From Halisarca cf. caerulea (lineage: Eukaryota > Porifera > Demospongiae > Chondrillida > Halisarcidae): a stretch of 50,000 bases of DNA. Position 1 is the stretch's first letter. Every line of letters starts with the position of its first letter. Shown here one piece after another: positions 47,885-50,000 of this stretch. The stretch is from assembly GCA_963170055.1 (NCBI GenBank), contig CAUJGJ010000258.1, positions 506,101 to 556,100 of the forward strand. The letters run 5' to 3'. A program made the translations under genes and the position numbers. The notes below the pieces were generated by a model. It was not told where the DNA came from and ran no database searches. It saw nothing but the letters and a program-made list of their open reading frames with translations.

Positions 47885-48439
47885 TTTGACGCGCCTGAGC
47901 TGTAACGATTGGTGTGGGACGGGTCATATTGTATGACAACAATATTACATCCAATAATATGTATGTTATATGTATAAATATGTTTGTCAAACACAAATTT
48001 ATATTGAAAACTTCTCTATAATAATCCATATTATTCCTTGACAGCCTTAAGTGCCTCGCCTCGCCTCACCTTGCGCAGGTAAGGATTTTGTCTTTATCCT
48101 CAAACAGTCACAAAGCTTTTTATCAATATACTTTTAATTTATTTTCACCTGATGAATGAATTTTACTCAGTGCCCCAGTTTGGTCGAACGTATTTGTCAC
48201 TCATGCCTCTTGTCTTTGAGGAAGAATTCTGTATCCCTGAGTAAACTGTTATACCAGTCACCGTTTGGAAGGATTCAACTTGTTTCTCTGCTTCTATAGG
48301 TTTCCTCCTAGGGTCAGGTGTACGTAAACCTAGCCTGTTCAACCTAAAGTCCGAGTCGAATTGTAAAAGGTATGGTTTGTCTCAAATTAACAGCTTTTTC
48401 GCGTTTCACTTGTTTCTTCTTGTTTGTGTAAGACTGTGT
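47885..48439. promoter_or_regulatory. Divergent promoter region between gamma-SNAP and CK2 alpha
   Basis: 555 bp separate the two start codons. A possible 5' UTR intron of CK2 alpha (donor AAAAG|GTATGG near 48370, pyrimidine tract and AAG acceptor near 48432) is suggested only by sequence context. Confidence 0.45.
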
Positions 48440-49880
48440 ATGGCGTCAAGCAGAGCTAGGGTGTACGCGGACGCCAACACGCACAAGCCCAGAGAGTACT
48501 GGGACTATGAGGCTCATCAGATAGAATGGGGGTGAGGATTGCTTGAACCAGTGCTCGTCTTCTTGCTTAGCAGCATGGTGGTGTAGCCTGTATGTAGTGA
48601 CCACCTGTGTGCAAAGACCACCTGCATGTAGTGACCACTGTATGCTTGTTTGGAACCACCTGCATGTAGTGACCACCTGTGTACAAAGACCACCTGTATG
48701 TTGTGACCACTGTATGCTTGTTTGGAACCACCTGCATGTAGTGACCACCTGTGTACAAAGACCACCTGCATGTAGTGACCACCTGTGTACAAAGACCACC
48801 TGTATGTTGTGACCACCTGTGTACAAAAACCACATGTGTACAAAAACCACCTGCATGTAGTGACCACCTGTGTACAGGACCACCTGTATACAAAGACCAC
48901 CTGCATGTAGTGACCACTGTATGCTTGTTTGTGGACCACCTCGGTCATATTACTACCTCTCCTTGCAAGGACAACCTGTATATGGAGATCTCTATCACCT
49001 TTGTCTTTGAAGGGTGTTTGTAGACTGCCTGTACCGTATGTTGTTTCATCATATGGGGTTGGAGCATCTATGTACATGTACATATGTTCTGTCAGTCTTA
49101 GCAATATATATATGTATGTATTGCTGGTGAATGCATTGTTCCAGTTTCCACGTTGCTAGCTGACAAATTGTGGCTGTTTTTGCTGTGTATGTACCAGACA
49201 CACACACACACTGGACAGAATGTTACTTCCCTAATAATATCATATTGGGTCAGCTTAGCAGATACCAGGTGTGTCAGGCCAGTGCAGTGAGGTGTGTACT
49301 GGGGTAGTGTGAAAAAGTAGTGTATAGCAAAGTGTGTCCTGGGGCGCTGTAAGGAGGCGTGTCCTAGAACAGTGTATGGAGGAGTGTCCTGAGGTAGTGT
49401 AGGGAGGTGTGTCCTGGGGCGCTGTAAGGAGGCGTGTCCTAGAACAGTGTATGGAGGAGTGTCCTGAGGCAGTGTAGTGAGGTGTGTCCTGGGGCGCTGT
49501 AAGGAGGCATGTCCTAGAACAGTGTATGGAGGAGTGTCCTGAGGCAGTGTAGTGAGGTGTGTCCTGGGGCAGTGTAGGGAGGTGTGTCCTAGGGCGCTGT
49601 AAGGAGGCATGTCCTAGAATCAGGGAATCTTATTTTACCTGGGGAACCGTTAGCCAAGGGCTACTATAAATGGCACCCAGAACAGTGTATGGAGGAGTGT
49701 CCTGAGGCAATGTAGGGAGGTGTGTCCTGGGGAAATGTCGGAACAGTCTCCTAATTCATCTTCCTCAGTAATCAAGACAATTATCAGATTGTGAAGAAAC
49801 TAGGTAGAGGAAAGTATAGCGAAGTCTTTGAAGGAATCAACATTTCTAACAAGGAAAAGTGTGTCATTAAGATATTGAAG
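48440..49880 (+). CDS. CSNK2A1: Casein kinase 2 catalytic subunit alpha, first two coding exons, runs off right edge
   Basis: Exons 48440-48531 and 49769-49880 (phases 2 and 0). The peptide [31 protein letters not shown], then [20 protein letters not shown] and [17 protein letters not shown] aligns with the animal CK2 alpha N terminus. CK2 is a constitutively active Ser/Thr kinase of nucleus and cytoplasm. Visible elements are the N-terminal segment, the glycine-rich loop GRGKYSEV and the ATP-binding Lys in CVIKILK. The rest of the kinase is outside the window. The start at 48440 is the first in-frame ATG; the protein begins a few residues shorter than the vertebrate MSGPVPSRARVY. Intron 1 carries two minisatellites. 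CSNK2A1 versus CSNK2A2 cannot be decided here. Confidence 0.95.
48585..48925. repeat. About 34-bp minisatellite, degenerate
   Basis: Alternating words GTAGTGACCACCTGTGTACA and AAGACCACCTGCAT, with CACTGTATGCTTGTTTGGA inserts. Lies in CK2 alpha intron 1. Confidence 0.9.
49270..49740. repeat. About 25-bp units in about 75-bp higher-order repeat
   Basis: Three related subunits recur in order: GTGTCCTGGGGCGCTGTAAG, GTGTCCTAGAACAGTGTATG and GTGTCCTGAGGCAGTGTAG. An approximately 60-bp unrelated insert occurs near 49618-49677. Lies in CK2 alpha intron 1. Confidence 0.9.
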
Positions 49881-50000
49881 GTATGTGTGTACGTCCTCAT
49901 TGAATAATGTTCAATGTGTGAACATACTGTACATATGTATGTATGTACATGCATACATTGTGCATATGTCTAGTAGTTTTTACTAACTTGTACTATTGGA

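Overview
This is a eukaryotic, intron-rich, animal-type window. All protein genes were assembled by hand from conserved peptide segments joined at GT..AG junctions whose phases agree; no transcript or database was consulted. The genes (dipeptidase, inositol monophosphatase, COX19, MEAK7, gamma-SNAP, CK2 alpha) are generic metazoan. Very high (AC)n content, many small inverted-repeat transposons and a pair of receptor-like proteins of a type I associate with sponge gene models make an early-branching marine invertebrate, probably a demosponge, my best guess. That assignment is an inference.

Layout, left to right: (1) 1-2486, minus: 5' part of a membrane dipeptidase gene, running off the left edge. 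(2) 2914-4620, plus: 5'-truncated, frameshifted non-LTR retrotransposon. (3) 5427-13021, minus: complete 8-exon inositol monophosphatase (281 aa). (4) 16303-19582, minus: 3-exon single-pass membrane protein 'A' (435 aa). (5) 21322-23826, minus: 3-exon COX19 (90 aa). (6) 25597-30533, minus: 3-exon membrane protein 'B' (373 aa), a paralogue of A with the same exon number and phases. (7) 31172-37205, plus: complete 7-exon MEAK7/TLDC1 (462 aa). (8) 38416-47884, minus: complete 12-exon gamma-SNAP (423 aa) with two microexons and a long acidic tail. (9) 48440-right edge, plus: first two coding exons of casein kinase 2 alpha. B/MEAK7 and gamma-SNAP/CK2 alpha are divergent pairs with about 640 and 555 bp between start codons.

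Introns and spacers are filled with (AC)n tracts, minisatellites (a 22-bp repeat of about 1.2 kb in MEAK7 intron 6 is the largest) and many short terminal-inverted-repeat elements. Most of these carry ends like CAGTGGAACCTCT flanked by TA; several contain internal minisatellites.

The most unusual signals are: (i) a set of 25-45 bp palindromes, mostly with ends like CATAGAYACTC, flanked by 7-bp direct repeats (at least six loci), which look like extremely small transposon insertions; (ii) two about 116-bp foldback elements with the same termini and similar loops but unrelated, internally complementary arms; and (iii) the A/B receptor-like pair, with four conserved extracellular cysteines and a shared YYSYP tail motif. 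The genes form no evident pathway; only A and B look functionally linked, by common descent.
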